Shown: one piece after another, positions 11,797-23,600 of the stretch
Layout: every line of letters starts with the position of its first letter
Numbering within the stretch: position 1 is the stretch's first letter
Assembly: GCA_027596075.1 (NCBI GenBank)
Contig: JADGJC010000085.1
Span: 1 to 64,000, forward strand
Reading direction: 5' to 3'
From: Rhizophlyctis rosea
Taxonomy: Eukaryota; Chytridiomycota; Chytridiomycetes; Rhizophlyctidales; Rhizophlyctidaceae
DNA: 64,000 nt
Notes under the pieces: model-generated
The model's input: the letters and a program-made list of their open reading frames with translations, nothing else
Told to the model about the DNA's origin: nothing
The model's database searches: none
Translations under genes and position numbers: made by a program

Positions 11797-12477
11797 TCAA
11801 ACCCGTACAGGCACAGCAACCGAAAGCGGCACCGTTCCCCTGAAAGGTCTTGTCGCCCGGCTCTTAACATGATCCAAAGAGTCCTTCCTTGCTATTCTCG
11901 GTGGAGGCATAGACACGGGCGGGTGGGACGCAACGGGGATGACAATTGGGGGCGGTGGTGGTGCGCGGCGGGTGGATTTGCGGGATTTCATGTGTTGGGA
12001 GGTGCAAATTGCGGTAAGGGTAGGTTTAGAGGATGAAGGGCAGGGAGCTGGGGACGCAATAGGCTTTGAGATGACGATCGGGGATGGAGGTGGGGGAAGA
12101 GCGGATTTAGGAGGTGGGCCGGGCAATGCGGGTATAGTGAATGTGCGTGGAGAGGAGTCGCTGGAAGCGGGGCTGGAGGAGGAGGTCGAGGATGGGTATG
12201 GAGCATGGGTAAGCGGTGGAGGAAGCGGTGATGTAGAGACTTGGTTTGCGCTCAGCAATCGTTCGCACTTCTCCAACAACGCAGCAGTGGCCGAATCTAG
12301 CGGCACTTGTGGCCCAAAGGTTGCAGAAATGTTGCCTAATCTGGGTTCAGGCAATGCCATGTCCATTCCAGCGTTTCCTCGGTACGTCAACGTCCAGCCA
12401 TCGGCAGGCCATAGAGGCATCTCTGAGGGGACGGGGCCCTTCAGGATGGGGAAAACGGTTTCGAATACGTGTGGCAT
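11797..12477 (-). CDS. Pro/Ser-rich hypothetical protein
   Basis: This single open frame encodes 226 aa from an ATG at 12477. The first 75 residues look folded (FETVFPILKGPVP, GWTLTYRGNAGMDMALPEP, SATAALLEKCERLLSAN), followed by a long Pro/Ser/Ala-rich disordered region with a basic patch (KSRKSTRRA) and a C-terminus rich in Pro, Val and Arg. No known domain is recognised. The coding strand is C-rich throughout, like exon 5' parts elsewhere, which supports coding, but a low-complexity chance frame cannot be excluded. Confidence 0.5.
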   Translation of the reverse strand: MPHVFETVFPILKGPVPSEMPLWPADGWTLTYRGNAGMDMALPEPRLGNISATFGPQVPLDSATAALLEKCERLLSANQVSTSPLPPPLTHAPYPSSTSSSSPASSDSSPRTFTIPALPGPPPKSALPPPPSPIVISKPIASPAPCPSSSKPTLTAICTSQHMKSRKSTRRAPPPPPIVIPVASHPPVSMPPPRIARKDSLDHVKSRATRPFRGTVPLSVAVPVRV

Positions 12478-14373
12478 TATGAGTCGTAGAATTGGTGATC
12501 CAAAGTAAGATATTAGTGTGCTATTGGTAAACTATTTGCAATAGAGGGCGCTTCGACGATGCGAGGACCCTTATGGTAGATTTTTCTTTGTGTGGGGTAT
12601 ATGAGGGGATTTGTTCGTAAACACGGGTGACAGGGAGACGAGATGGCAAAGGGCTCTTATAATATATTTTTTTTACGACCCCCCACTGACGTTTTGCATC
12701 CACATCGGATGACATCCCCCATATCCAGCCGTGGACAACTGCCTTTCCTCCTCATTGTGGTCATTATGAGCTCTACAAAAGCACTCCTTTCCCAACCACA
12801 AAACTTCAATTTTCTCTCTCAAGGCCGCGGCCAGTGACACAATTTCAATATCGCCACGGCTTCGCTAAACCTTTTGATGACTAAGGACCCAACGGCAATG
12901 TAAATTGAGGGTTGGAGACACCTTCGAGACCTCCATAGTTCCTCCCCTTGAACAGCCGCAAATTGTCATGTCGACCGCATAGAACCCAATTTCCGGTGCT
13001 TGGTACAGCAAAGCCTCGACAATTTAATTACAGTTGCATTTCCGTCCTCCGGCATCACACGACCTTGCACAATTGTCACCTTCACCGCATTCGTTACATG
13101 CAGGTGGTACAAACATCACTTTTTTGCTTTTTCCTACCGTCCACCAACTCCGCCCGTTTCCGGGAATCATTGCCAAGGTCATTGTTGTGCAGTTGTTCTG
13201 TGCGATTCGGACTGGCGGATCGAGGTGTCAGGCGACCAACCTTGAGTGAAATTGCTAGTGACCCAACTGAACAGTCAGCACTACGAAATTCAACGTCATT
13301 ACTCATTACCGAGTCTCCCAAAGGGCAACTTAAGCTCGGATGTCGTGCAGACCGCATTATTTGTACGACTACAAAAACGTGGCATGCATGAACATTTTTC
13401 ATGCGAGGGGAGTTTCTGCCGGCGGAGTGGCTTGTGGGACGCGTTAGGCGCATTTCTGCTGCTGTCAATCTGACTGCATTGGGTAAGATGCGCAGCATTT
13501 CATCAGTCATCAACCGTTGGGATGGGGTTGCGGTCAATGCGGTCAGTGCGGTCAGTGCGGTCTGGACTGTTTGCCCATCCTAATTCCTCCCTGAGTCCCT
13601 TGCTGTCCAGTGTCCATCGTTCTTCTCTAGAATCCCTTCGAACTTGTGTGTCCAGACACAGGCAACTACCTTTGAAAAAAGAATACTCTCAGTGTGATTC
13701 TCCCATCCGTGGCTCAATCCAGCCCACCAAGTAGGAGGCCTTTACCCAGATTGCCGGAGCCCATCAACCATTTCCAGCCAAAGAATCTGCCGGAGGGCAA
13801 AGTGCTCAGGGAGTGGCTGCGCATCGTCCCTTCAGGCGTTGCAAAGAAGATTGGAAGGCAACCGTCCCCTCCCCAAACTAAGTAGATTGTCAAAATCACT
13901 CATGACAAACGTGACAAAGCAATTTGACGTACCCGCCGCCACGTCTGATTTAGGTGTGAAAGTGTAATGAGTGTAAGTGTACGACTTCATTTTCATTACG
14001 CTTGCATGTTCCGCCACCAACAAATTGGTGGGGTGTTCAGCGCGACTTCTGATGTACTTATGCACTTGAGTGTTGGGCTCATCACTGCTCGATGCTCATT
14101 ACCGATGCAGCGATTGCACACCCCCATCCCCAGAAATTCGAAACAATTGATGATTCACAAAAGGCGACCCTCCTGTTACCAACCCCCCACCGATCCCATT
14201 CAAATTGATTTATCAAGATCGTGATCATCTTCAAGTTTGTCAAGAAAGCACACCGTGCCTGAAAGTCTTCAAGATTCAGACCAGAGAAATTATATTTACG
14301 TTATCAAACATATTAAACCCGTCATCTCATAGCTTTCCGACTGCCAGTACGATGGAAGAACGCAAAGTTATGG
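12478..14373. other. Intergenic region
   Basis: Short frames only. At 13537-13563 there is a small tandem run of a TGCGGTCAG-like 9-mer (about four copies). No gene is supported. Confidence 0.4.
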
Positions 14374-15257
14374 CTATGATTTCACCTTTATCACCTTGAC
14401 TATCCGAATGATCTGAATGATCTTCCCATGAGTCGGTGTTGCCGAAGTCTTCCCAATTGTTGTTGTCGTTGCAGCTCGTCGTGTGGTAGTCGACTTGTGA
14501 GTCTTTGAACTCTTCTTCGTGCTAGTCGACTTGTGCGTCTTTCAACTCGTCTTAGTGGTCAAAATCAAAGTTATCTCAAAAAAACCTACCTGAAAACTGC
14601 GGTCCCCTCAGGATCCATCAACAAATTTGTCTCAGCTCGATGCAAACTATGCAACCCAATAATCTCCACCCTCACATTATACTTCCCACTCTTCACCCAC
14701 TTCGGAACCACCACGTCCATCTTCCCCTTCGTCTTCTCCATTGACCGATCCGTGCACCACACTCCATTCGCGTTACTGGCATCCTGCCAGATCTTAACCC
14801 AACAGTTCTTTCCCACCTGAGAAATACACAATACAAGGCCCGTGATCTCCTGGAGCTATGACCTTTTCTTTTTGAGCATTGTTGTGCCATTCGAGGGTTA
14901 GGGTCCTCCTGCGGGGATGGTGCAGGTTGTTGGTGAGATGGTGTTGGCGTTGTTTTTGCCGCAGCGAATGTCCTGTGATGTGGTTGGAATTTGGTTCCTG
15001 TTGCTGACCTGACCCAGATCTTTGCATTGTGACGCTCCCACAGCGCCATTCCAAACGTCAATGAGAACTCACGTCACTCCTAACATCCATAATCGGGTAT
15101 TTCTTCCACCACCCGTCTGCCACATGATGGGCGAACACATTCGTCTGGCTTAGTTCCTTGCACCAAACCGTCAACGAAAACATTCGTCATGTACGTGTGA
15201 GCGTTGACAGCGCGCAACGGCCATAGCCATTGCCAATCCTGCCGAGGCTAACTTCAT
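14374..15257 (-). pseudogene. AA9-like lytic polysaccharide monooxygenase relic
   Basis: On the minus strand a signal peptide (MKLASAGLAMAMAVA) is followed, in a shifted frame, by NAHTYMTNVFVDGLVQG, where His would be residue 1 of a mature LPMO, then by KPDECVRPS. Later blocks are YPIMDVRSD, RCGKNNANTISPTTCTIPAGG, TLTLEWHNN, GDHGPCIVYFS, VGKNCWVKIWQDA and VKSGKYNVRVEIIGLHSL, all in AA9 order. At least four frame breaks separate them: a missing GC after the signal peptide, one before YPIMDVRSD, one base lost at PAGG, and a TC lost after IVYF. The second copper-ligand site reads D-H-G-P where AA9 enzymes have H-x-G-P. A Ser/Thr/Lys-rich linker follows after a possible GT donor at 14589 and carries an in-frame TGA. 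The intact ancestor was a secreted copper enzyme cutting cellulose-like glycans; this copy cannot make it. Confidence 0.78.
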
Positions 15258-16635
15258 GATAATCGGTGGTCAAACTGCCAGGACTACGATGTAATTCGCG
15301 CGCCGCGAATGGTGGTGCGGAAAGGGGGCCCGCAAACCATAACCGTGTTTTATGTGTGATCCAGTCAGGAGCAATCATAATCAATGACGGTTTTAGCGCC
15401 AACTCGGAAATCCGATTCGGGGCCCGCCGTCGATAGTAAATAGCACTTCATTCATTGGTGTTGGTGCAAACTGACACAAACAGGACAGGAATTTATTATG
15501 AGCGCGCTTTGCCCTCGTAATAGAATGTTGATGCATTCCTACCACATAGAGATGCACAGGGGAAGCCGCACACAAGTGTCAAGCAGTTGTGGCAGAAGCA
15601 TGAAAGAGGCTGCAACGAGGCTTAGGGTCCTTTTGGCAAGGTGAACACGCGCCAAGGACCCGCACAGTGACAGGGTCCTTTGATTTTGAACTTGTTCATA
15701 TCGCAAATTCCAAATCACAAGGGTTCTAATTTATTATCAGCGATTTTTATGGTTGCCAAGTGCAATGTACAAATGAACATATATGTACTCAGCAATTCGT
15801 TCCTGACAGCTCATTATAAAATACATTCGCCACTTCAGCCGTCAAACCTTCAAACATTGCTCTATGGTGAGTATCAGGGATGTGGGGTGCCCGAAATTCG
15901 AGGTACAGTGAAGTATTCTGATACCGCGTTGAGGCAAATGTTTACATGTTGAGCAGCTTCGTTGGTGGACACTTCAAATTAAAACGAGGCATCTTTCATT
16001 GTTGAACCATCAGGCGTTGCAAATCATTCCGCTTGAAAACGATGCAGGAAGATAGGTTGCGAATGATTGGACGTGGTTGAACTGGACATGTTATTGCATT
16101 CTGTGTATTAATATCGTTGTCAAGGTTTTGGTGAAGATGTTGGTGTGTGCCCTTTCTGCTCATTTTGAACAGCCCGCAACTTTTGTTTACAAACACTGTG
16201 GCGCAGTCGACGTGACTGGATTGGAATTTGGGGAGTGATCAAAACGCGACTGCTGGGTGGGAGTGACGCACTTCCACATCCTGTCTTGACCGTCTCTCTG
16301 ACGTCTTGCATGATACATTTGGAGGGGTTCGGCGTTTCCAATCCCGTCAGGGAGAATAATATCGATCAAGAACGTCTTCGATGTCTTCCATGCATCTTCG
16401 ACACGGGTTCCGGCAATGGCGTAGACATGGATTCTCAGGAGTCGATAACGGTGGTCAGATTTGCCGCCGTTGCCGCTAAGTGTGGGGTTGCAGACGGATT
16501 GACCTGATTCAATGGACTTGTCAATGTTGAGGTCTCTATCTGGTAAGTAGGAACAGGAATGGGAATATAAATCAGAAGAGCGCACAGCTCCACAAGCGAC
16601 CCCACAGAAGTGCAAACATCAATCAAACCGGAATC
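15258..16635. other. Intergenic region
   Basis: No supported gene, RNA or repeat. It separates the LPMO relic from the divergently placed Reeler gene and probably holds both promoters. Confidence 0.4.
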
Positions 16636-18267
16636 ATGACATTCAAGTCTTCTGCCCTTTTGGGCTTTCTAACAGCCTTTTCGGCCGTCTTTGCACTGCC
16701 AAACGGAGCACCGTAAGTGTTTACCATCCAATATATGAAATCTCCGCTTTCAAAACACAACCTCTAACATTATCCCTCCAGTCGTTGCAGCATCAGCGAA
16801 CAAGCCATCCAAGGCGGACACGGCACAGCATCAGATCCAACCGCCGGCTATTCCCTCACCGTAACACCCTCAACCAAAACCCAAAATGCCTACGACATCA
16901 AAGTCGCCAACTCAGCGGGCAAGACCTCCTTCAACGGCATCCTAATCTACGTCCAAGCCGGCAACGACACCAACACCCATCTCGGCAAATGGATTAACCT
17001 CGATACCACCAACTATCATTTCCAAAGTAGCGTTTGTACTTCGCTGAACGTTGCGGGAGATGCGTCGTCGACTTTTACGCATTCGAATGCGAATGACAAG
17101 GGATTGGATACGACTTTTACGTGGCAGCCTCTTGAGAGTGATTCGGCTGCTGGGCCGCTGATGGTTCATGCTGTTATTGCTACATCGCCTAGTCCTTGGC
17201 AAGTGGTTACTCCTGTGGAGATTCCGGCTGGCGGGACTACCACGGGGACGGGCACGGGCACAAGTGCTGCACCTACTGCGGCTGGTACCCAGACCAGCAA
17301 CACCTCACCCGCCTCGCCAACCGACGTCACCACCACATCGCCCACCAATGCCGCTGCTCCTTCAGCTCCTCCCGCACCTTCAGATTCAGGTACCCCTTCA
17401 ACTCCCACTGCTCCATCAGCCCCCGCTGCTCCTTCAGTCCCCGCCGCATCCCCAGCCGCACCCACTGGCACTGTGCCCAAGTCTCCGACGCGCACCCGAA
17501 CCAACCCGTCCTCCACTGGCACTTCCGGTCGTAGGGGAAGGAACAGAAACAGGAAGAACCGAAACAGGACTGGGAACAGGAATGGAAACGCAACGTCTGC
17601 AACCGGCGCTGCGCCGACAACGACTACTGCTGATGGGACTACCACTGGCGGGACTACGACTGATGGGACCACAGCGGAAGTGCCACCTACCGACGGAACC
17701 ACCACAGCGGGGACCGACGGATCTACCACAAACGGGTCGACCGCAGCTGGAACAGATAATTCAACTGCCGAAACGTCCACGGGAACCACGTCTGACGGAA
17801 CCACTGCAGCCTACACCCCGACCGACGGCACTGCAACCACAGAGGGCACCGCAAGCACTGGTACCACCGACGGCACAACAACGGATGGAACAACCAACGC
17901 CGGCACAACTACTGGCGGGACCACCACAACCGAAGGAACTACCAACGCCGGTACATCCACAGACGGGACCACCACCACAAAACTCACAAATGGAACCACC
18001 AACGCCGGCACCCCAAACACACCTGCAACAGGCGGAACTACTCCAACGGTACCCACCACAAACACGTCCGCCACCAACGGAGTTACCAATAACGGAACTC
18101 GCAACCGCGGTACCCGCAACCGTCAAGGTGACCGCACCGGACGCAATCGGACTGCAGGCAATGCTGCTGCCGGACAAGGTACGACTGCAGTTGCTGCCAG
18201 TGCGGGGCAACGTACTGCGGGACAACGTATCAATGCTGCCGCTAGGGTTAGGAACCGGAGAGCTTAG
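16636..18267 (+). CDS. Secreted Re(e)ler-domain protein with Thr/Gly-rich mucin-like repeats
   Basis: Two exons, join(16636..16712,16782..18267), give 520 aa. A signal peptide (MTFKSSALLGFLTAFSAVFA) precedes a Reeler-like domain (about residues 25-185): RCSISEQAIQGGHGTASDPT, SAGKTSFNGILIYVQAG, a central Cys, THSNANDKGLDTTFTWQP and GPLMVHAVIATSP. The rest is low complexity: a Pro/Ala/Ser stretch, a basic RGRNRNRKNRNR block, many Thr-Asp-Gly-Thr-Thr type repeats and a second Arg/Asn-rich tail ending RVRNRRA. Reeler domains are found in secreted and cell-surface proteins; the Thr-rich part is probably O-glycosylated. No GPI signal is seen. The role is inferred to be a cell-wall or adhesive surface protein. 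The long minus-strand frames across the repeats are shadows. Confidence 0.8.
17620..18105 (+). repeat. Imperfect Thr-Asp-Gly-Thr-Thr coding repeats
   Basis: Roughly 12-18 nt units encode (T)DGTT, NAGTT and EGTT variants in irregular order inside the Reeler gene. The variation between units is mostly synonymous or D/N/E exchange, so the array is old rather than a fresh expansion. Confidence 0.7.
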
Positions 18268-18628
18268 GTCTGTCTCAAATGGCAAGGGAAAGGCTAATTC
18301 GCAGAGAGTTAGTGGCTGGGAGTAGGCAAAATTCAGTTGTTTGTTTGTATATATGTGAATGTGTAAATAGTTTCGATCAGTACTATGTCTTTGTTCAGTT
18401 GTCTTTGTTCAGTTGATGGTAGTCACGCGGGTCCTGCTTTCTTGCTTGTGAAATTGGTGATGGAAGAGATGGGGGTGTGACTATGTGTCCATCCATCAAC
18501 CCATGATGACCATGGTGCCGAGATGAAAGGTGTAAACTCGGTCAGGCACCCCTCAGGCGCTCTCCTTTATGCATGCTCTCTGCTCAATTAAACTTCCGGT
18601 AGTTTAGACATCACCAGATCCTGTTACG
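18268..18628. other. Intergenic region
   Basis: The 3' flank of the Reeler gene and 5' flank of the ankyrin relic; nothing else is recognised. Confidence 0.4.
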
Positions 18629-19915
18629 ATGTGCCCCCTTGCGTGGGACAGTCATGATATTTTCCACGCCACAACTGTGCCACCACAAGGAGTTGGAAGA
18701 CGAAGAGTACTGGTGAAGAGGACAGAAGGCCCCAACACCGAGGCCATTGCACAACCAAAATGGCTAGCCACATATATAGACAACGACAACGACGACAAAT
18801 GGTGTTACGGAGACTGCGTCGCCTATAGACGTGAGGAAGGCGAATACGACAAATACGCCGAGATAAAAGAAGAATGGGTAACCGACCCGCAGTTCGATGT
18901 TGTCAAAGAGTCCGTTCAGTGGGTTAGAGCCAAGAACATCCCTAGAGTGGACAAACTGATGGATCCCGGATCTGGCGAAGAGTGCTTTGTCATTGATCTA
19001 GAAGAGACAGATGAGGATGTAGAATATATGCAGCTTCGATGTTGCGTAAACCATCCGGCAGTCCAGGCAGCTCGGTACTGCGACGCCGGTTTGCTTCCGT
19101 ATTTGATAGAGTGGGGGCTGATCTGACAGTGGGCAATGGGTTCGGATTGTTCCTCGCTGCGGCATATGGGCATGGAGACGCTGCGGAAATATTAATAAAC
19201 GATGCATTCTATACCGACTTTGTTGGGAGCAGTTGGAAGCACGCTCCTCTACTGCAGGCTGGGATTCTATCAGGAAAATTTACGGATCGTGGAACTACTC
19301 AGTAACAAAATATCTTTCGGATAGCTCCGAAGCCAAGAACGCCTTGAATCAATGGAGGTTGCGGTCGCCTGAGGTAATTTGGATATTGTGAAACTCCTTC
19401 ATGGAAACGGGTCTGGGGTAACAACCTCCCCGAACGTGTTGCACGAGATGACTCCGTCGAGTTGATAGACTCTGTGCTCTCCGAAATCCGTGCCGGTTTG
19501 CAGGAAACTGCTGGGCAGGCTTTGAGAGAGGCCGTTAGATTCAATTCCCGAAACCTCCTACCGTACCTCAACCAATACTCCCCCAACCTCCACGCCGGCC
19601 CCAACAAAGAGTACATCTTTTCCACCATCACGACATGAACGCCGTGGTGGAAATTTGCCCTCAAGTTGGATGGGAACAAACTCGACAGTGTCATGCGGAG
19701 GATCCAGCGTGGGCGCCACCGGTTCCAGCGCGGCGGTGTAGTGATCCGCCGGTGGGTGATTATTATTTTGGGAATGGGAAGGATGTGGAGTGGTGGAGGA
19801 GGAGGGGAAGGTGAAGATCACCACGGTGTTGTGTGAGATTGTTGATAGATTGCTAGATTTGGAAATGGTGAAGGTGTTGGTTAAGGTCGGTGCTGATTAG
19901 ATGGCCGGGGATGGG
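18629..19915 (+). pseudogene. Ankyrin-repeat protein relic with frameshifts
   Basis: An ATG at 18629 opens a 165-codon frame (RVLVKRTEGPNTEAIAQPKW, KWCYGDCVAYRREEGEYD, GEECFVIDLEETDEDVEYMQ, ARYCDAGLLPYLIEWG) that stops at 19124. The ankyrin sequence continues in the next frame as GADLTVGNGFGLFLAAAYGH, with the shift in a run of five G at 19114-19118 where six would keep the frame. Later ankyrin-like pieces (DIVELLSNK, GNLDIVKLLHGNGSGV, LLDLEMVKVLVKVGAD) each lie in yet another frame. The intact gene would have been an intracellular ankyrin protein, a family common in chytrids. Sequencing error could explain the first shift but not all of them. Confidence 0.7.
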
Positions 19916-20340
19916 GTGGTAAATTTTTTTGGGCTTGTGAGGAGGTTGATGGAGGGAGCGTTTGAATATGGGCGGGATGGAGTTGCGGGGGATTGTTGAG
20001 GTGTTACGGAATGCGGTTTTTTTTTTTTTTGGCGTGGGGTCCGGTTTCGGGGGCGCGTGTCGTGGTGGGGGGGGGTGTGCCTCTCCCGCCTGCCGGCCTG
20101 CCCCGCGCCGCGGGCCGCCCCCCCCCCCCCCCAGAGGCATTCAGGGATAACTGATGTATAGAGATTTATTGCAAATATGTGAATTTATGCATAGTGCCAA
20201 CCACTCAACATTTTTCTACAATGGTGGCTATGGTGACATCATGCCAGGAATAGCAGGCGTGTCTCCTTCGAACGCGCAAACATGTGGCACAGTCACGGTG
20301 TAACAGATTAACAAACATTTCACGGTTGTTCATCATAACG
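19916..20340. other. Intergenic sequence with a GC-only, low-confidence patch
   Basis: Includes a T12 run at about 20019-20031 and, at 20033-20133, an abnormal stretch made almost only of G and C in long homopolymers. It resembles the sequence beside the N gap at 60166 and is probably an assembly artefact or an unmarked gap. Confidence 0.5.
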
Positions 20341-20468
20341 AGCTGTTGTTTGGCTGACTTGGTAAGTGTCCGGGATTCCTCGATCCAGTAACCCCACCTG
20401 GGGTGGACGGTCGAGGGTTCAATCCCCTCCGGTCCATGAACCAGGAACAACAGCTCCCCATTTTTTTT
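20341..20468 (+). ncRNA. Pol III-like transcription unit (tRNA-like, unidentified)
   Basis: A box-A-like core (TGGCTGACTTGGTAAG, 20351-20366) and a strong box-B core (GGTTCAATCC, 20416-20425, inside a perfect five-pair GAGGG/CCCTC arm) are followed by eight T at 20461-20468. A 10-nt inverted repeat, AGCTGTTGTT (20341-20350) with AACAACAGCT (20447-20456), closes the unit. A CCCC-ACCT-GGGG hairpin lies between the boxes. The 7 nt after the T-arm do not pair with any suitable 5' acceptor strand, so it is not a standard tRNA. It could be a tRNA-derived SINE or a tRNA-like small RNA. Confidence 0.45.
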
Positions 20469-20674
20469 GCACTTTTTCATGTTGACTGTCGGGGCACGTA
20501 TTGCCAACTTGAAACCCACCACCTATTTAAATATCCTGGGCTGGGACCCTAAGCGTTGATTCGCCCAACGACCCACGTGAAAACCTATGCCACTGGGAGA
20601 CTCCCACAGGAGACGACCCTTCCATAACCTCCATCTGTCAACCCCGCGTTCTCCACCACATATGTCAGATCAAG
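20469..20674. other. Intergenic region
   Basis: Short spacer with an AT-rich TATTTAAATA patch (20523-20532) upstream of the ATPase relic; otherwise nothing is recognised. Confidence 0.4.
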
Positions 20675-23600
20675 ATGCCGTGTTGTGACAACTCAGCTGG
20701 CGGCTGGCGCAATAATAGACCAGAACCACCCAGTGCGATTCAAACAAACCCTTCCAACGGCGCCTTGACAAGACCAAAAAGGTGCCAAGGTCGCGTGCTG
20801 ACCAAGTTGACCAGGTTCTCCAAATTCCCCTACCTTCCAACCCCTGCTGCCGCGGCGCCTCTTCTAATTGGGTGGTTGCAACTGTCGTCACCACCGCTGA
20901 CGAGGTTTTCACTATGTCCTCTGGCGGGGGTGTTGGAGAATCCATGGAGGACGTCAAAGGAGGTGGGAACAAAGCAGGGCTGGCTAATTGTTGCAACGAA
21001 ACAAGTTGGACGAATTTGCCAACAGGTTGGCCTTCCTCATGATATATTTATACCTCGTGCATTATGCGATCCACCACCTTTGGACTATTGGAACTTCCCT
21101 GTTTGACACACCTACTGAACGTAGGGAGCGGTAATGCTTGCCATGCGCTTCCAGCTCCAAATCATACCCTCACAAACGGGGCTGCTCTCACGGCAACTTC
21201 CTGTGGTTCGGGTTGTATCAAAGTCATGGCTACGGATGACTGTGCCATGGCTCAAAGAACCAATGGACTCGGCCAACCCCACCGACTACCAGTCTCAACT
21301 CAATACCACTATTTGTGGGAATGGCAGGACTGATCAGGCTAATGGTCGATTCCGATCCACACATGGAGGTCATGAATCAGTTGCAGATGAAATGGTTGCT
21401 GTGTCCTCCCAGCTGAATTCTGATGGTGGCTGCTGCGGTAAGTGCTATTGCCTCCAGATTCCAGCACCACAAATGCTCTTCTTCGATCTGAGGTATTATA
21501 AACAGCACCGAAGCTGGGACTTGATTGTACACAATTGTGCAACTCAACCGTACGCGTTGAGGATGCTAGCAATTCTCCATTGAGAGTGGATGACTTGCCT
21601 TATTGTGGCAATCTGATACAATCAGTTGACGATTGCTGCGTCCCAACTTCAAAAGTGGACAGAGCCGATGATTGCTGCAGCCCCAATCAAATCGGCGCTA
21701 AAGGTTGCTGCCAGAAGTTGAGAGGTGATGATTGCTGTAATCTTCAAACAAGAGTTGATGATTGCTGGAAATCCGAAGCCCGGAGGTGGAGATTGCTGCA
21801 AGAGGAAATTTGAAGATGGACGATTGTTGCAATGTTGGAGGTAGTTCCTCTCAGTTTTCCCTGTGAATTTTGCCAGCTAATGGTATATCAGAGTCCAAAA
21901 CGTTAACCCTCGAACCGATAATCATTGACATGCCAAATGTTCCAGCATCGTGGGCAAAACTTCGACTGAGAGTTCAGGGATTGGTAAAGATATCAACGTT
22001 ACAGGTCATGGTGATAGCGATTTGCCAGGATGATGGCTGATATATCTGGTTTGCAGACCTGCGCATCATGAGAAAAATCCCTAACCAAATCAATTCAAAC
22101 CTCCCCACACATAAAGCCCTTGACCGTCTCCCTCTACAACAACACCGTCGATCTTATGTATAAACCTAATGCCACAATCGTACCAGAGCTCATCGCGTAC
22201 TTAACTGCCAAAACGGGCTTCTCATTTGAGGTCGAACATGCCATCACAGGCAATGTCCTACGATTTGAGCTGCATTCCCCGCGTGTCAAAGTCGACAATA
22301 CCCTTAAAGTTCTGAAAGGCCATTCATGGATCATACACTGCGAACTAATTGAAAGGGACCAACAGCCATTAGCCCCCGTCTCACTAGTGGAATATGATCC
22401 AGACGTAACGGGACCTCGGGACGTACGTGACATGCTGCGAGAGTCGGATATCGATGCCGTCATATGGGACCAATCCAATGGAAAGGAAAACGCATCGAAC
22501 ACGGAAGCACGGTTCTGGCTGAAAAGATTCATTACATCAACCATCTTCTGCGTCCCAATCCTCATCTTCGTCTGGGCTATTCCCCACGTCCCCGCCAACA
22601 TCACCATAATCAAAAGCCTCCACCTCTGGACACTCCTCAACACCCTCTTCGGCGGCATCATCGAAACATATGTTGCAGCGCCAATCCACCGCGCAGCATG
22701 GATCACCCTCATCCGCCAACACAAAGTCGAGATGGACATGCTGGTCTCGCCCAGCACCTCTGTGGCATACATTTACTCCCTTATCGTGACTATCATTTCG
22801 GCACTAGAGACCTTTTATGAGACTGCGGCGTTGCTTGTTACGCTCATTTTGTTGGGGAGATGTGTTACGGTTTATGCGCGGGGAAAGGCATCGGATGCTG
22901 TTCTGGCTTTTGAGGAAGATGCAGGCGAAGACAGCGTTATTGACTAAGATGGAGGATGAGGGAAATCCTATGATGGAGGTGGAGAAGGACATTGATGTTG
23001 CGTTTTTGCATCGTGGTGATGTTGTTCTCGTTAGGCCTGCGTCTAATGTTCCAGCTGATGGTATGCTTTACAATATGATTAGCATACAAAACGAGAAGGT
23101 TGGTACTAAGGCCATATTCTCATCTTGATCATTTCAGGAACCGTTATCTTGGGGAAAACCGAAGTAGACGAATCAATGCTCACCGGTGAAGCTTTACCCG
23201 TACCCAAACTTTCGGGCAGCCAAGTCCTAGGCGGAAGCATCACCACAAGCGGCATCATCGTATTCAAAATCACTCGCACTCCGACCAAAGGCTTCCTCAG
23301 CGGCAACCAAAAGCTAGTAGCAGAAGCACAATCATCCCGTGCCCCAACGCAAGCATTGGCATACCGGATCGCATCGATGTTCACGCCTGTGGTGTTGGTG
23401 CTTGCTAGTCTAACGTTCTTTATCTGGCTCGGACTGGGAGTTTCGGGAAAGGTAGAGCCGCAGTATGGTGCTGGCGTTGATGCCTGTTGTATGCGGTTGC
23501 TGTGATGCTGGTGGCTTGTCCTTGTGCATTGGCTTTAGGTATGTTGACTTTTCATTTTGCGCCTAATTCTCATGAGGTGCGCGAAGAAGTTTACTTTTTA

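Noticed and set aside
13537..13563. CRISPR-like or satellite array.
   Set aside because: Only about four imperfect 9-nt units; a trivial tandem repeat in a eukaryotic sequence.
17166..18285. Long antisense frames opposite the Reeler gene (212 and 174 codons).
   Set aside because: They mirror the Thr/Gly repeats of the plus-strand gene and show only low-complexity Val/Pro/Ser or Gly/Ser content.
20341..20440. Canonical tRNA gene.
   Set aside because: Promoter boxes and the T-arm are good, but the acceptor stem cannot be formed, so it is listed as a tRNA-like unit only.
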